DNA of 64,000 bases from Streptantibioticus rubrisoli (lineage in GTDB: Bacteria > Actinomycetota > Actinomycetes > Streptomycetales > Streptomycetaceae), in contig NZ_JANFNH010000007.1 in assembly GCF_024436055.1 (NCBI RefSeq), forward strand, positions 62,001 to 126,000, written 5' to 3'. This document shows, piece after piece, positions 47,186 through 56,555 of this stretch. Numbering within the stretch: the first letter of the stretch is position 1; each line of letters starts with the position of its first letter. A program made the position numbers and the translations under genes. The notes under the pieces are model-generated. The model was not told the DNA's origin. It was given only the letters and a program-made list of their open reading frames with translations, and did not search any database.

Positions 47186-48084
47186 GAAAGTGCCCTCCCC
47201 AGTGCCCGGCGGGCCAGTGCGGCCACCGTACGCCGCAGATGCGCGACCGCGGGCGGCAGCGCGCCCGCGTCCTGACCCGCCGGATCCGCCGGGTCGCCCA
47301 CCGGGTCCGGGATGCAGGCCATGGCCACATAGTCGCCGAACGCGGTGCACACCCGCGGGTCCAGGGTGCGTGCGCCGTCCCAGTCGATCAGCGAGGCCAC
47401 CCACTGCTCGGCCTCCAGCGGACGCAACGGCATCGGCGCCACCGCGCCGACCGCGCACCGCACCCCGCGCCGCGCCGGGTCGAGCACCAGCGCGACCGAT
47501 GCCATGGCCCGGCCGGGACCGGTGCGCGCGGTCGCCTTCAAGAAGACCTGCGGGGCGTGCAGCAGCGGAGCCCTTACGAACGCCAGCAGTTCACCCGGGC
47601 GCAGCGGGTCCATCCCGGTCAGCAGATGACTGACCGGAACCTCCCGGCTGCCGTTCGGACCGGTCAGGACGACGCTGGCCTCCAACGCGGCGAGCACCGG
47701 CAGCGCGTCACCGGTCGGCGCGGCGGAGGCGATGTTGCCGCCCAGCGTCCCGGCGTTGCGGATCTGCGGCGGACCGGCGGCGCGCGCCGCGGCGGCCAGG
47801 GCGGGGATGAGCGCGGCGAAGTCGGGCCGCCCCATACGGGCGTGGGTGAGCCCGGCACCGAGCAGGGCGTGTCCGTCGGCGTACTGCCAGCCGCGGATCT
47901 CGCTGATCCGGCCCAGGCCGACGAGCCCCGCGGGGCGCAGCAGGCCGGAGTTGACGGCGGCCATCAGATCGGTGCCACCGGCCACCGGCACGGCCGTGGG
48001 CATGGCGGCGAGCGCCGCCACCGCCTCGTCGAGCGAGGCGGGCAGCATCACCGTGCGTCCCGTCTGCCGTGCGTACGTGCTCAC
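47182..48084 (-). CDS. Xanthine dehydrogenase-family FAD-binding subunit
   Basis: A 300-aa CoxM/CutM-type subunit. FAD contacts are in VPVAGGTDLMAAVNSG and IRNAGTLGGNIASAAPTGD. First gene of the operon. GTG 48084 has AAGGGA upstream. Electrons run Mo to FeS to FAD. Confidence 0.92.
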   Translation of the reverse strand: MSTYARQTGRTVMLPASLDEAVAALAAMPTAVPVAGGTDLMAAVNSGLLRPAGLVGLGRISEIRGWQYADGHALLGAGLTHARMGRPDFAALIPALAAAARAAGPPQIRNAGTLGGNIASAAPTGDALPVLAALEASVVLTGPNGSREVPVSHLLTGMDPLRPGELLAFVRAPLLHAPQVFLKATARTGPGRAMASVALVLDPARRGVRCAVGAVAPMPLRPLEAEQWVASLIDWDGARTLDPRVCTAFGDYVAMACIPDPVGDPADPAGQDAGALPPAVAHLRRTVAALARRALGRALS

Positions 48085-48411
48085 GGAGTGTCCCTTCCTC
48101 CCCGCAGCCTTGAGGGCGCGGGCGGTACTCCCTGCGCCCACAGCCCATCCGGCCCTGTCGCGGCCCATACCGGTCCGTCGCCGTACGGTACGTGCTGACA
48201 GTCCGGTCACGGCAACTCTGGCACATGTTCCGGGCCGATCAACCCGAGGGTCCATGAAGGGTAGTTCTGTCCGTGTGAGGAACGATGGTCCCGATGACCA
48301 TCACCTCTCCCTTACTTGGGCTTTGGCGCACTTCGGGCGCGTTGTACGGTTTCTCCTGCCGCCCAACCGTGCCAGCACCGCCCCGGAGACGGCGAGATGA
48401 TGCGCTCCGGC
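48085..48411. other. Intergenic region upstream of the xanthine dehydrogenase-type operon
   Basis: A 327-nt stretch holding the operon promoter. A 41-codon plus-strand ORF (48274-48399) exists but has no convincing ribosome-binding site. Confidence 0.5.
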
Positions 48412-50064
48412 TCACACGATTGGGGGCGCCCCTTCGATCGGGCGTCCGATGACTCCTGGGCGCCGCTGCCAGGGGTGCGGCCCGGCGGGCGGCCGGTATT
48501 CGACGCCGAGTGCGTCAAGTCGCCGGTAGTGGGCCGCCATTCGGGCGGTGAAGTCCTGGTAGTCGCGCTGCTCGGGAGCGGGCAGCCGGGACCAGGCCAC
48601 CTCGGCGAAGGCGGCCAGCCTCGGGAAGGCCAGGTAGTCCGCGGCGCGCACCGAGTCGAGGGTCTCGGTCCACAGGTTCGCCTGGGTGCCGATGACGTGC
48701 CGGGCCTGCTCGCCGCGCAGCTGCGGCGGTACGGGCTCGAACCGGTAGACGTCCTCCAGGGTGCGTACGTATCCGATGGGCACCGGTTCGTCGGGGCCGT
48801 CGTGCTGCCGGTGGTCGAGGTAGACCTGCTGCTCCGGGCACATCACCACGTCATGTCCGGCCAGCGCGGCGGCGATACCGCCCGCGTAGCCGCGCCAGGA
48901 CGAGACGGCCGCGCCGGGTGCCAGGCCGTACTCCGTCACCTCGCCTCCGGCAGGGGCGCCCCGGTTCCCGCCTTCCAGGATCTCGTCCCAGCCGATGAGG
49001 CGGCGGCCGCGGTCCGCCAGCCAGCGGTCGAAGTGCCGGATGAACCAGCTCTGCAACCCGTCCTCGTCCGCCAGGCCCAGCTCCTCGATCCGGGCCTGCG
49101 CGGCCTTCGACGCCCGCCACTGGTCCTTGGGGCACTCGTCCCCGCCGATGTGCACGAACGTGGACGGGAACAGCTCCAACACCTCGGTCAGCACGCCCTC
49201 GTAGAACCGCAGGGTGTTGTCGGTGGGGGCCAGTACGTTGGGGTTGACGCCCCAACTGGTCAGCACGGGAAGGGTGGTGGTGTCGATGACGTCCTGGTTG
49301 CCCAGCTCCGGGTAGGCGGCGATGGCGGCCTGCGAGTGCCCGGGCATGTCGATCTCGGGAACGACGGTGATGTGCCGCTCCGCGGCGTAGGCGACGATCT
49401 CGCGGATATCGTCCTGTGTGTAGTAGCCGCCGTGCGGCCGCTCGTCCCACAGCGGCGAGTCCCGCAGGCCCACCTTGGTACGGGTGCGCCACGCGCCGAC
49501 CTCGGTCAGCCGTGGGTAGCGCCTGATCTCGATCCGCCAGCCCTGGTCGTCGGTCAGGTGCAGGTGCAGCACGTTGAGTTTGTGCGCCGCGAGCAGGTCG
49601 ACGTAGCGCAGCACCACGTCCTTGGGCATGAAGTGCCGTGCCACGTCGAGCATGAAGCCGCGCCAGCCGAAGCGCGGCACGTCCTCGATGTCGGCGCACG
49701 GCACGTGTGGCGACGCTTTGTGCAGCGGTGCCCGGCGGAAGGCGTCCGGCCCGAGGAGTTGACGCAGGGTCTGGGCGCCCCAGAAGACCCCGGCCGGGCC
49801 GCCGCCGGTGATGCCGATCCCGTCGGCGCGCACCGTCAGCCGGTACGCCTCGGCGGCCAGCGACTCGTCGGTGCGCAGCCGGATGGCGGGATCGCTTTCG
49901 CCGGGCGCGAGGTCCAGCCCGGTGGCCGCACCCACGGTGCCCCGCAGCCACCGCGCCACGCCCTCGGTGCCGGGCGCGGCGTCGATCCGCGTCGAGCCGC
50001 CGAGCGTGAAGGGGTCGTTGCCGGGGGCGGGGTGGAGGTGGGTGGGGGCGGGGATGAGGTCCAT
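48412..50064 (-). CDS. GH20 beta-N-acetylhexosaminidase
   Basis: A 550-aa glycosidase removing terminal GlcNAc from chito-oligosaccharides. The catalytic Asp-Glu pair is in FVHIGGDECPKDQW (about residue 309), with WRGFMLDVARHFMP and HLHLTDDQGWRIEI before it. No signal peptide is seen, so it likely acts on imported chitobiose. It suits the GlcNAc PTS genes at 12.6-15.9 kb. Confidence 0.94.
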   Translation of the reverse strand: MDLIPAPTHLHPAPGNDPFTLGGSTRIDAAPGTEGVARWLRGTVGAATGLDLAPGESDPAIRLRTDESLAAEAYRLTVRADGIGITGGGPAGVFWGAQTLRQLLGPDAFRRAPLHKASPHVPCADIEDVPRFGWRGFMLDVARHFMPKDVVLRYVDLLAAHKLNVLHLHLTDDQGWRIEIRRYPRLTEVGAWRTRTKVGLRDSPLWDERPHGGYYTQDDIREIVAYAAERHITVVPEIDMPGHSQAAIAAYPELGNQDVIDTTTLPVLTSWGVNPNVLAPTDNTLRFYEGVLTEVLELFPSTFVHIGGDECPKDQWRASKAAQARIEELGLADEDGLQSWFIRHFDRWLADRGRRLIGWDEILEGGNRGAPAGGEVTEYGLAPGAAVSSWRGYAGGIAAALAGHDVVMCPEQQVYLDHRQHDGPDEPVPIGYVRTLEDVYRFEPVPPQLRGEQARHVIGTQANLWTETLDSVRAADYLAFPRLAAFAEVAWSRLPAPEQRDYQDFTARMAAHYRRLDALGVEYRPPAGPHPWQRRPGVIGRPIEGAPPIV

Positions 50065-50176
50065 GACCGACCAGTCTGGACGACGGCCCCGGTGAGCTGA
50101 AGCAGGTGACAGGACATCTCATCTCCCGGCCACGAAGTCCAGCGTTTCACCGGCGCTTCACCCGTGCGGGTGAGGT

Positions 50177-50395
50177 GTGCGGCGTGGCGCCGCCGCGATA
50201 CGGCAAGATCGCCACATCGACCTCTTCCGCCTCCGCAACGACACCTGCTTCCGCTGCTTCGCCACGGGAGTACGGCTTACCGTGACCTGCGCCACGGGTG
50301 AACAACCACCGGTCCTGCACTGCGAGTCGTGCCGCGCCCTGTCCGAGGCGGCCCGGTACGCGCAGGCGATGTTGCGGGAGACGGTGACCGAGTAG
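50177..50395 (+). CDS. Small Cys-rich protein
   Basis: A 72-aa ORF with CFRC and HCESC pairs that could bind zinc (DTCFRCFATGVRLTVTC..LHCESC). GTG start with a weak GAGG upstream. It is not covered by another gene. Family unrecognised. Confidence 0.45.
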   Translation: MRRGAAAIRQDRHIDLFRLRNDTCFRCFATGVRLTVTCATGEQPPVLHCESCRALSEAARYAQAMLRETVTE

Positions 50396-50405
50396 CGGTC
50401 ACCCT

Positions 50406-50720
50406 TCAGAGCCGCGCGGCGAACTCCACGAAGCGCGACCACGCTTGGGGGGTGAAGGAGAGGACGGGGCCGGACTTGTCCTTGGAATCACGGACGTGAA
50501 CGGTGGTGGGGCAGGTCGCGACCTCGACGCACTGGCCGCCGTGTTCGCTGCTGTGGCTGCTCTTTCGCCAGTCCATGGCGACTTCGATGCACTGGCCGCC
50601 GCCGCTCCCGCTGTAGCTGCTCGTCCGCCAGTCCAGGGCCACTTCGATGCAAGCGCCGCCTTCGCCGCTGCTGTAGCTGCTCTTGAACCAGGTCAACTGG
50701 TCTATCGCGCCGGTGCTCAT
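50406..50720 (-). CDS. DUF397 protein with three DUF397-like units
   Basis: A 104-aa protein of the small acidic DUF397 family that partners XRE/DUF5753 regulators in Streptomyces (WhiJ/AbaA-type loci). The first half is three copies of a W(F/R)(K/T)SS(Y/H)S-GG-C(I/V)EVA unit, at about residues 11-29, 31-49 and 51-69; only the last leads into the VHVRDSKD..FTPQAW core. It starts in an ATGA overlap with the XRE gene. Confidence 0.88.
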   Translation of the reverse strand: MSTGAIDQLTWFKSSYSSGEGGACIEVALDWRTSSYSGSGGGQCIEVAMDWRKSSHSSEHGGQCVEVATCPTTVHVRDSKDKSGPVLSFTPQAWSRFVEFAARL

Positions 50721-51532
50721 GCCTCTCCCAGCAACTTCTCGATGAAGGTCATCGACTCCTGTGGCGTAAGAGCCTGGGCTCGGATGATCCCATACTGAGC
50801 TTCCAGTTCCCGCACCATCTTCCGCTCGGTGAGCAGGCGACTCACGTTGGCAACCTCCACGTAGGCGACTCTCTGATGCCCGGCGGTTTCCATAAGGATC
50901 AAATGCCCACCTAGCCCTGCGTGATCCTCCCTGTCAGTGGGCATCACCTGGATCTCCACATTCCGCTTCTGACCGATCAGTAGCAGTTGTTCCAACTGCC
51001 CCCGTAGCACGGATTCACCGCCGATCGGCCGTCGCAGCAGGACCTCCTCGATGACAAAACTCATCAGAGGAGCTGGCCAGCGGGAGAAGATCTCCTGGCG
51101 CGCTAGTCGCGCCGTCACGCGCTGCTCGATCGTCTCCTCGGCCAGTAGCGGGCGTCGCATGGTGAAGACCGCCCGCGCGTACTCCTCGGTCTGCAACAGC
51201 CCGTTGATCACCTGGCAGTCATACGCATGACACTCAACCGCCTCCGCCTCCAACCGGGCCGCGTCGCGGAAGAACGCCGGGTACCGGACCTGGGCGACCT
51301 CGTCCTTCATCGCCTTGAGGACGCCGTGGGCGTTCAGCACCTCGTCCACCATGTCGATGAACGCGGGCTTGGGGATCCGTCGCCCCTGTTCGACCGAAGA
51401 GACCTGGTCCTCGCCGTAGTTGAGCCGCTTGGCCAGTTCCGCCTGGGTGAGCCCGGCCAACTCGCGGAACAACTTCATCTGCTTGCCGAAGCACTTGAGG
51501 AACCCCGCGCCCGCGTCGTCCCGTTCCGCCAT
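50717..51532 (-). CDS. XRE-family regulator with DUF5753
   Basis: A 271-aa regulator. The helix-turn-helix is LAGLTQAELAKRLNYGEDQVSSVEQGRRIP (residues 25-55), followed by a DUF5753 domain (YDCQVINGLLQTEEYARA to LEAQYGIIRAQAL). Divergent from an ATPase-fold gene, giving the well-known three-gene development/antibiotic-control arrangement. Confidence 0.9.
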   Translation of the reverse strand: MAERDDAGAGFLKCFGKQMKLFRELAGLTQAELAKRLNYGEDQVSSVEQGRRIPKPAFIDMVDEVLNAHGVLKAMKDEVAQVRYPAFFRDAARLEAEAVECHAYDCQVINGLLQTEEYARAVFTMRRPLLAEETIEQRVTARLARQEIFSRWPAPLMSFVIEEVLLRRPIGGESVLRGQLEQLLLIGQKRNVEIQVMPTDREDHAGLGGHLILMETAGHQRVAYVEVANVSRLLTERKMVRELEAQYGIIRAQALTPQESMTFIEKLLGEA

Positions 51533-51680
51533 CCCGCCACCTCCGGCGCACCCCAACGATCATCCGTCGCACCTGGTACGGGTCACAAGACCGACAGCGC
51601 ACACCACGTGCCCGTACAGCCACCGTCCGTACCCAGCGTCTCGCTGGTCAGGCTACGCATGGCCGACCACGCTCGTGGTC

Positions 51681-52142
51681 ATGACGACCGAAACTCCACC
51701 CTCCGTGCGCACCGCCCAAGCCCCGCCGCACAAGCACGAGTTCGCGATGAACTTCACCTCCACCCCGCGCGGTGCGCGCCTGGCACGGCGGCTGGTGTCG
51801 CACCGGCTCGACGAATGGGGGCACCCGTATGCGTCGTACGCCAACGAGACGGTCACGCTCATCGCCGCCGAACTCGCCGCCAACGCGGTGCGCCACGGTC
51901 ACGTCCCCGGCAGGGACTTCCGCCTGCGGCTTGTCGAGAGTTCTGCCCCGGCGACGATTCGCGTGGAGGTCAGCGACACCCGTACGGAACGGCGCCCGTC
52001 ATGTGCCGAGCCGGAGCCGGACGCCGAATCGGGGCGCGGCCTCCTGCTCGTCTCACGACTGGCCGCCCGCTGGGGCGTCACCGCCCGCCCCGGCGGCCCG
52101 GGCAAAACGGTGTGGGCGGAGGTGCCGCTCCGCCAGACGTAG
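51681..52142 (+). CDS. GHKL-fold ATP-binding protein (anti-sigma/regulatory type)
   Basis: A 153-aa HATPase_c protein. The N box is AAELAANAVRHG and the G box DAESGRGLLLVSRLAARWGV. It lacks histidine kinase dimerisation parts, as for RsbW-like proteins. ATG 51681 has no good Shine-Dalgarno. It probably acts with the divergent XRE/DUF397 pair. Confidence 0.87.
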   Translation: MTTETPPSVRTAQAPPHKHEFAMNFTSTPRGARLARRLVSHRLDEWGHPYASYANETVTLIAAELAANAVRHGHVPGRDFRLRLVESSAPATIRVEVSDTRTERRPSCAEPEPDAESGRGLLLVSRLAARWGVTARPGGPGKTVWAEVPLRQT

Positions 52143-52235
52143 GTATCCGTATGGACACCATCAAAAAACGGTGATCACGTTAAGCTCATGACGCCTGCGC
52201 AAGCATCGACAGGACCAGACGCCGGGGGGCCAAAC

Positions 52236-52700
52236 ATGCCGAGCAGTTCGGGGAGTTCGAACATAATCGACCGCCTCATGCCGAAGGGCGACAGCCAGCC
52301 CCTGACCTTGGACTCGGCCCACGACTCCGGCACCTCGCAGCCCGATGCCATCACCCCCATAGCCTCGGTCGCCGACGACGTGAAGCTGGCCAGTTACGAC
52401 CTGAAGGTCTCCCCCGACGGCTTGAAGAAGGCGTCCACCGCATCAGATGAACTAGCCCAAAGCACCGGTCAGGCCCACGACAAGCTCACCCAAGCCCATG
52501 ACGGCCTGGCCAAGGCCACAGACGGCTTCACCTTCGCCACCACCTTGGGCGAGGTACTCAAATCGTGGCAGTCCCGACTGGACATGATCCACCGCGACTG
52601 CCAGGACCTCAGCGGCCTGTTCAAACTGGCCGTCGACGCCCACCACGACAACGACGACACGATCCGAGCCAAGGTCGCAGCGATGCGGAAGGGGCTCTGA
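52236..52700 (+). CDS. WXG100-like helical protein
   Basis: A 154-aa Ser/Asp-rich protein. Residues 60-150 form a long helical hairpin (LKKASTASDELAQSTGQAH ... TTLGEVLKSWQSRLDMIHRD), with a Trp-x-Ser turn typical of ESX/type VII targets. ATG 52236 follows a G-rich ribosome-binding-like stretch; ATG 52188 is an alternative. Convergent with the lipoprotein-hydrolase pair. Confidence 0.6.
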   Translation: MPSSSGSSNIIDRLMPKGDSQPLTLDSAHDSGTSQPDAITPIASVADDVKLASYDLKVSPDGLKKASTASDELAQSTGQAHDKLTQAHDGLAKATDGFTFATTLGEVLKSWQSRLDMIHRDCQDLSGLFKLAVDAHHDNDDTIRAKVAAMRKGL

Positions 52701-52856
52701 GCGCGGGCGCGGCATCTGCGATGTAGCGCCGGACCACGAGCCCGCCCCAAGTCCGTCGTGCTTGATATGCCGGAAAGCGGCATCACGGCCAAGCCCGAGA
52801 TCGATGTGGCGCGAAAGCCCCCAAGAGCAGCCACGGCATTCCTGCCCGTGTCAGGG

Positions 52857-53393
52857 CTACGTCGGGTCAGATCCAGCTGGTTCCTCGTACGCCGGAGAAG
52901 TCAGTAGCACCCCAATCTCCGGCTGATCGGTGGCAGTGGGGGCATCCCCAGGGGATTTCCCCTTAATCCACTCAATGAGCACGGTGTAGTGGTCCTGCGC
53001 GTGCTCCGCTTTGATCGTGAGCTGCCGCGCCTCTGAATGGGCAGGGCCGTACGACGTGATCTTCCACCCATTCTGTGGAAGCGCCTCATGGAGATTTTTC
53101 ATCCCGGTTTCCAGCACGTCATTAGGCAAGCCGTAGATTGCCCAGTCATGCCGCATATAGTACTTGTTCGACTGGGATCCGTAACTAACAGGAAGGGGGC
53201 CGGAGTCGGTCACCTTGCCATGCATCCTCGAGAGCTTGAGGATCTGGCTGGACAGTTGAGCCGCCCTTGCTCTGGCAGTACCCTCCGCCATTTTACTAGC
53301 GTTATTCATACATCCTGCAATCATCGAGAAAGCCGCAAGAAGGACAGGGAGGATTACCAGGTTCTTAAGTCGCCGAGATCCAGTCTTAGTCAA
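52857..53393 (-). CDS. Putative lipoprotein
   Basis: A 178-aa exported protein. Signal NLVILPVLLAAFSMIAGC ends in a lipobox; the mature part has a helical stretch and a SLTVK-like beta region. It starts with TTG 53393, overlapping the hydrolase stop (GGAGAGG 6 nt upstream), and so is translationally coupled to it. GC lower than the surrounding genes. Family unrecognised. Confidence 0.7.
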   Translation of the reverse strand: MTKTGSRRLKNLVILPVLLAAFSMIAGCMNNASKMAEGTARARAAQLSSQILKLSRMHGKVTDSGPLPVSYGSQSNKYYMRHDWAIYGLPNDVLETGMKNLHEALPQNGWKITSYGPAHSEARQLTIKAEHAQDHYTVLIEWIKGKSPGDAPTATDQPEIGVLLTSPAYEEPAGSDPT

Positions 53394-55182
53394 GGGTAAC
53401 CTCTCCGTACTTCCCGGTGACGACACGAGCCTGATTCAGGAGACTCTCCGAATCCGAGTCCCAATAGGCGCTGTGACCACTGGTGTCGACATGCATTCTG
53501 TTGGCCCCAAAGGCTTCGTCCGATGGGACTTGGGGGTTGTACCCGACATTGTAAGGAATGCCGTGAAATCTATCCACGGCCCAAGCGTTCCCAGGCAGCT
53601 GACTCAGATACTTACCCATCTCGGGTACGGGATCGTCCGATGCAGCCTCGGACCAAACGTGATTCGCGCCCACGTGGAGATCCTTCGCATTTCCTACCTC
53701 CACACCGGGACTTCCAGCTACGACAATGTCGTTCGTCGCGATATGGCCGTGACTCGCCGCAACACCGACAAGGGTGGACCCGTAGCTGTGGCCAATCATC
53801 GTGGTATGGGCTGCCGTGTCTCCGTCGTGTGCTGCTGCAAGACCGCCCATGAAACTGCTGAGAGCCGGAGCACCCTGATCGGCGTACTTTCGCAACGTTG
53901 CCGCCCCTAGGTCCTGGGGGGCGTCATAGCCTAGATATGTGATCGTCGATGTCTGCTGATCAGATGCCAGTCGGTGAGCACTTTGCCACAGGGCGTCCAT
54001 CCGATTGAGATCACTACCGAGCCCCGACAGTTTCGCCCCCGTCCCCGGCACGTAGACCGCCGTATTCTGTGCCGTATCCGGGTTCCCGTTCGCAACGATG
54101 GCATGGCCATTGCCACGGGTATCGAAGCCCAGGAGGTACTTCTCCGGAAGACCATTGCCGCCCACACTGTCAAGGGCGTTCTGCACGACATCAGTCCCCT
54201 TGATCCTGTCTTCGAGCGACTGAACCTTGTTCTCCCAGTCCTGGTACTCAGGGGTCGGTGCTTCTGGTCTGCCTTCGGGGTACTTCGCGGGTTCTTTCTG
54301 CTTCAGTTCGTCCAACTGAGCTTCAAGGCTCGCCCGTGACTCCCGCAGGACCACCCGGTTCGCCTCGTCGCGCACCGTGGCGGGGAGACCGTCAATGGCA
54401 CCGATGCGGTCGGGGTAAAGGGCCAAGTACTCTTCCTGCTGCTCCTTGGTGAGATGCTTCCACCAGGCAGCGTTCTTCTTCGGATCGCTGTTGTCCGGTA
54501 GGCGATCCAGATGGAGATCGTTACCGACGAGATCCTGGGTGTCCTTACCCTCGGCGGCCACGGCCGCCCAGGTCTTGTCCGTGATGCGCCAGTCCTGTTG
54601 GGACTTGACCTTGGCGAGCATTTTGGCGTAGCGCTCGTCTATTTCGGTGGCCTGGCTGACGGCCTTCGCTATCCGGTTCGCGATGGCCTCGGCCGTGTCG
54701 TGCTGGGAATTCTGCAGCTCCAACGGGCTCTGCCCGCGCGCGTAGGGAACCTGGACCGGCGTCACCGGCTCGCCCGGTTTGGCGCTACCAGCGGGCTGCG
54801 GGAGCAATGGAACGGGCGCAGGCCCTGCCGGGTAGCTGACGCTGCCGTCGGCCTCGACCGTGAACCCGTCGCGCTGCGCCTCCTCTATGGCGTCGTGTAA
54901 CTGTTTTTGAACTGGCCTCAGTTCGTCGACCAGGGCGGCTAGAACGGTCCGCAGATAGCCGCTCTCCTGGTACACGTACTGGTAGTTCTGACTGAGCTGG
55001 CTCAGCCGGTCGTGCATCGCATTGGCGGCTTCGCCCTTCTGGTCCATGTCCAGGGGCTTCGCGATGCCGTTGGTCGACTTCGACCGGGCCGCGTCCATCC
55101 TGGCCATCAGATCGCCCCAGCCATCGGCAGCCGCCGACACCTTGGTCAAGTCGAGATCAGCCAGCTGCTGCCTTGTCACCAT
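53386..55182 (-). CDS. Alpha/beta hydrolase with WXG-like N-terminal region
   Basis: A 598-aa protein. The first 200 residues are helical with a WGDLMARMDAARS segment resembling type VII substrates (LAEWKAQADKM). Residues 330-590 hold a DUF1023-type alpha/beta hydrolase: nucleophile Ser in MIGHSYGSTLVG, an Asp in EAASDDPVPEMGKY, and the terminal His in DTSGHSAYWD. No N-terminal signal peptide. Operon with the lipoprotein. Confidence 0.85.
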   Translation of the reverse strand: MVTRQQLADLDLTKVSAAADGWGDLMARMDAARSKSTNGIAKPLDMDQKGEAANAMHDRLSQLSQNYQYVYQESGYLRTVLAALVDELRPVQKQLHDAIEEAQRDGFTVEADGSVSYPAGPAPVPLLPQPAGSAKPGEPVTPVQVPYARGQSPLELQNSQHDTAEAIANRIAKAVSQATEIDERYAKMLAKVKSQQDWRITDKTWAAVAAEGKDTQDLVGNDLHLDRLPDNSDPKKNAAWWKHLTKEQQEEYLALYPDRIGAIDGLPATVRDEANRVVLRESRASLEAQLDELKQKEPAKYPEGRPEAPTPEYQDWENKVQSLEDRIKGTDVVQNALDSVGGNGLPEKYLLGFDTRGNGHAIVANGNPDTAQNTAVYVPGTGAKLSGLGSDLNRMDALWQSAHRLASDQQTSTITYLGYDAPQDLGAATLRKYADQGAPALSSFMGGLAAAHDGDTAAHTTMIGHSYGSTLVGVAASHGHIATNDIVVAGSPGVEVGNAKDLHVGANHVWSEAASDDPVPEMGKYLSQLPGNAWAVDRFHGIPYNVGYNPQVPSDEAFGANRMHVDTSGHSAYWDSDSESLLNQARVVTGKYGEVTLD

Positions 55183-55658
55183 GGCCGCTTCACCTGCCCA
55201 GCTTCACGGACTGGTCGTCTCGCGCCGCAGCAGCGCCGGTCATGCGTCCCCCCGAATCACGTCCGTCAACAGTGGTCTAGCAGGCTATCGGAAGCGCTCA
55301 AGGCCGTGGCCTCCGTGGAGTTGCTCAGACGGCAGCTTCGCCAACCACTTCAGCACAGCGTCAAATCGCTGGTGTCAGAGGAGATTTCGAAACGTTACGG
55401 CGACGACGTATGCGTCGGCGTACGTGGCGGCCTCGATGTCGCAGCCCCTGGCAGGCGATGCGACAAACCGGCGAGGGCCTCAAGGCGGCGTTCCCAGTCG
55501 GCTCGACGGACGCGGAGCCGGTCGGAAAGACGATCCCCTTCCGGGCCGCTGGGAGGTCCCGAGAATCTCCGCCAGCGCGCTATGGCGCAACATGGTCGCC
55601 ACCCCGGCATCGCGGGGCGGCGGCCATGTGGAGGGGTCGCGGGGAGGCGTCGGGGCTA
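55183..55658. other. Region without a recognised gene
   Basis: A 476-nt stretch between the hydrolase start and DUF3039. It contains lower-GC DNA (55200-55430) that may be the hydrolase promoter and a remnant at the edge of the accessory stretch; no frame has a credible protein. Confidence 0.5.
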
Positions 55659-55940
55659 CTACTTGCCGCCCTTGTCGTTGTCTCCGCCGCCGATCTCCAT
55701 GGACTCGAAGATCTCCTTGCACATCGGGCAGACCGGGTACTTCTTGGGGTCGCGGCCCGGGACCCAGACCTTGCCGCAGAGCGCGACCACCGGCGATCCG
55801 GAGAGCGCGCTCTCCATGATCTTGTCCTTCTGTACGTAGTGGGCGAAGCGCTCGTGGTCGCCGTCGCCGTGGGACACCTGTGGTGTCGGCTCGACCAGGG
55901 TTCCGGTACCCGCCCCGCGCTCGGGCTCAAGAGTGCTCAT
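55659..55940 (-). CDS. DUF3039 protein
   Basis: A 93-aa family member with the zinc-knuckle-like CPMCKEIFE near the C-terminus and ALCGKVWVPGRDPKKYPVCP. Conserved in actinobacteria near yqgE and murA. Function unknown. Confidence 0.88.
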   Translation of the reverse strand: MSTLEPERGAGTGTLVEPTPQVSHGDGDHERFAHYVQKDKIMESALSGSPVVALCGKVWVPGRDPKKYPVCPMCKEIFESMEIGGGDNDKGGK

Positions 55941-55976
55941 GTCGAACTAGCCTAATTGACCGACCGGCCGACCGGC

Positions 55977-56555
55977 CTAATTGAGGGACGGATCATCCGG
56001 GTAGGTGGCCACCATCGCCAACTCGTTGCGTTGACGCCGCAGCACGGAACGCCACAGCCGCTCGGGGTCGGGCGAGGAGACGTCCCCCGGCTCGGACTCG
56101 ACCACGTACCACGCCCCCTCCACCAGCTCGTCCTCCAGCTGGCCCGGGCCCCAGCCGGAGTACCCGGCGAAGATCCGCAGCGAGCCCAGCTCGGCGGCGA
56201 GCAGTTCCGGCGGCGCCTCCAGGTCGACCAGGCCGATCGCACCGTGCACCCGCCGCCACCCCAGCGGCTCGCCCGCATCGCCCTCGCGCGCCTCACCGGG
56301 CACCACCGCCAGGCCGAGCGCGGAGTCCAGCGAGACCGGACCGCCCTGGAAGACCACCTGCGGGGCGCCCGCCAGTTGCGCCCACGCCTCCAGCACATCA
56401 CCGACCCCCACCGGGGTCGGCCGGTTGAGGACGACGCCGAGCGTCCCCTCCTCGTCATGGTCGAGGAGGAGAACCACCGCCCGGTCGAAGTTCGGGTCCG
56501 CCAGGGCCGGGGTCGCCACTAGCAGCCGACCGGTGAGCGAGGACACCTCCGTCAT
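55977..56555 (-). CDS. YqgE/AlgH-family protein
   Basis: A 192-aa protein starting MTEVSSLTGRLLVATPAL, with GTLGVVLNRPT, FQGGPV and FAGYSGWGPGQLEDEL. Widely conserved, function unknown. ATG 56555 fits the family start. Confidence 0.92.
   Translation of the reverse strand: MTEVSSLTGRLLVATPALADPNFDRAVVLLLDHDEEGTLGVVLNRPTPVGVGDVLEAWAQLAGAPQVVFQGGPVSLDSALGLAVVPGEAREGDAGEPLGWRRVHGAIGLVDLEAPPELLAAELGSLRIFAGYSGWGPGQLEDELVEGAWYVVESEPGDVSSPDPERLWRSVLRRQRNELAMVATYPDDPSLN

Noticed and set aside
48274-48399. A 41-codon plus-strand ORF upstream of the xanthine dehydrogenase-type operon
   Set aside because: It lacks a ribosome-binding site and a recognised family; kept only as a note within the intergenic entry.
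50070-50090. DasR site before the GH20 gene (ACCAGTCTGGAC)
   Set aside because: It has only partial symmetry and lacks the TGGTCTA-N-ACCA core spacing, unlike the sites at nagE1 and nagE2.
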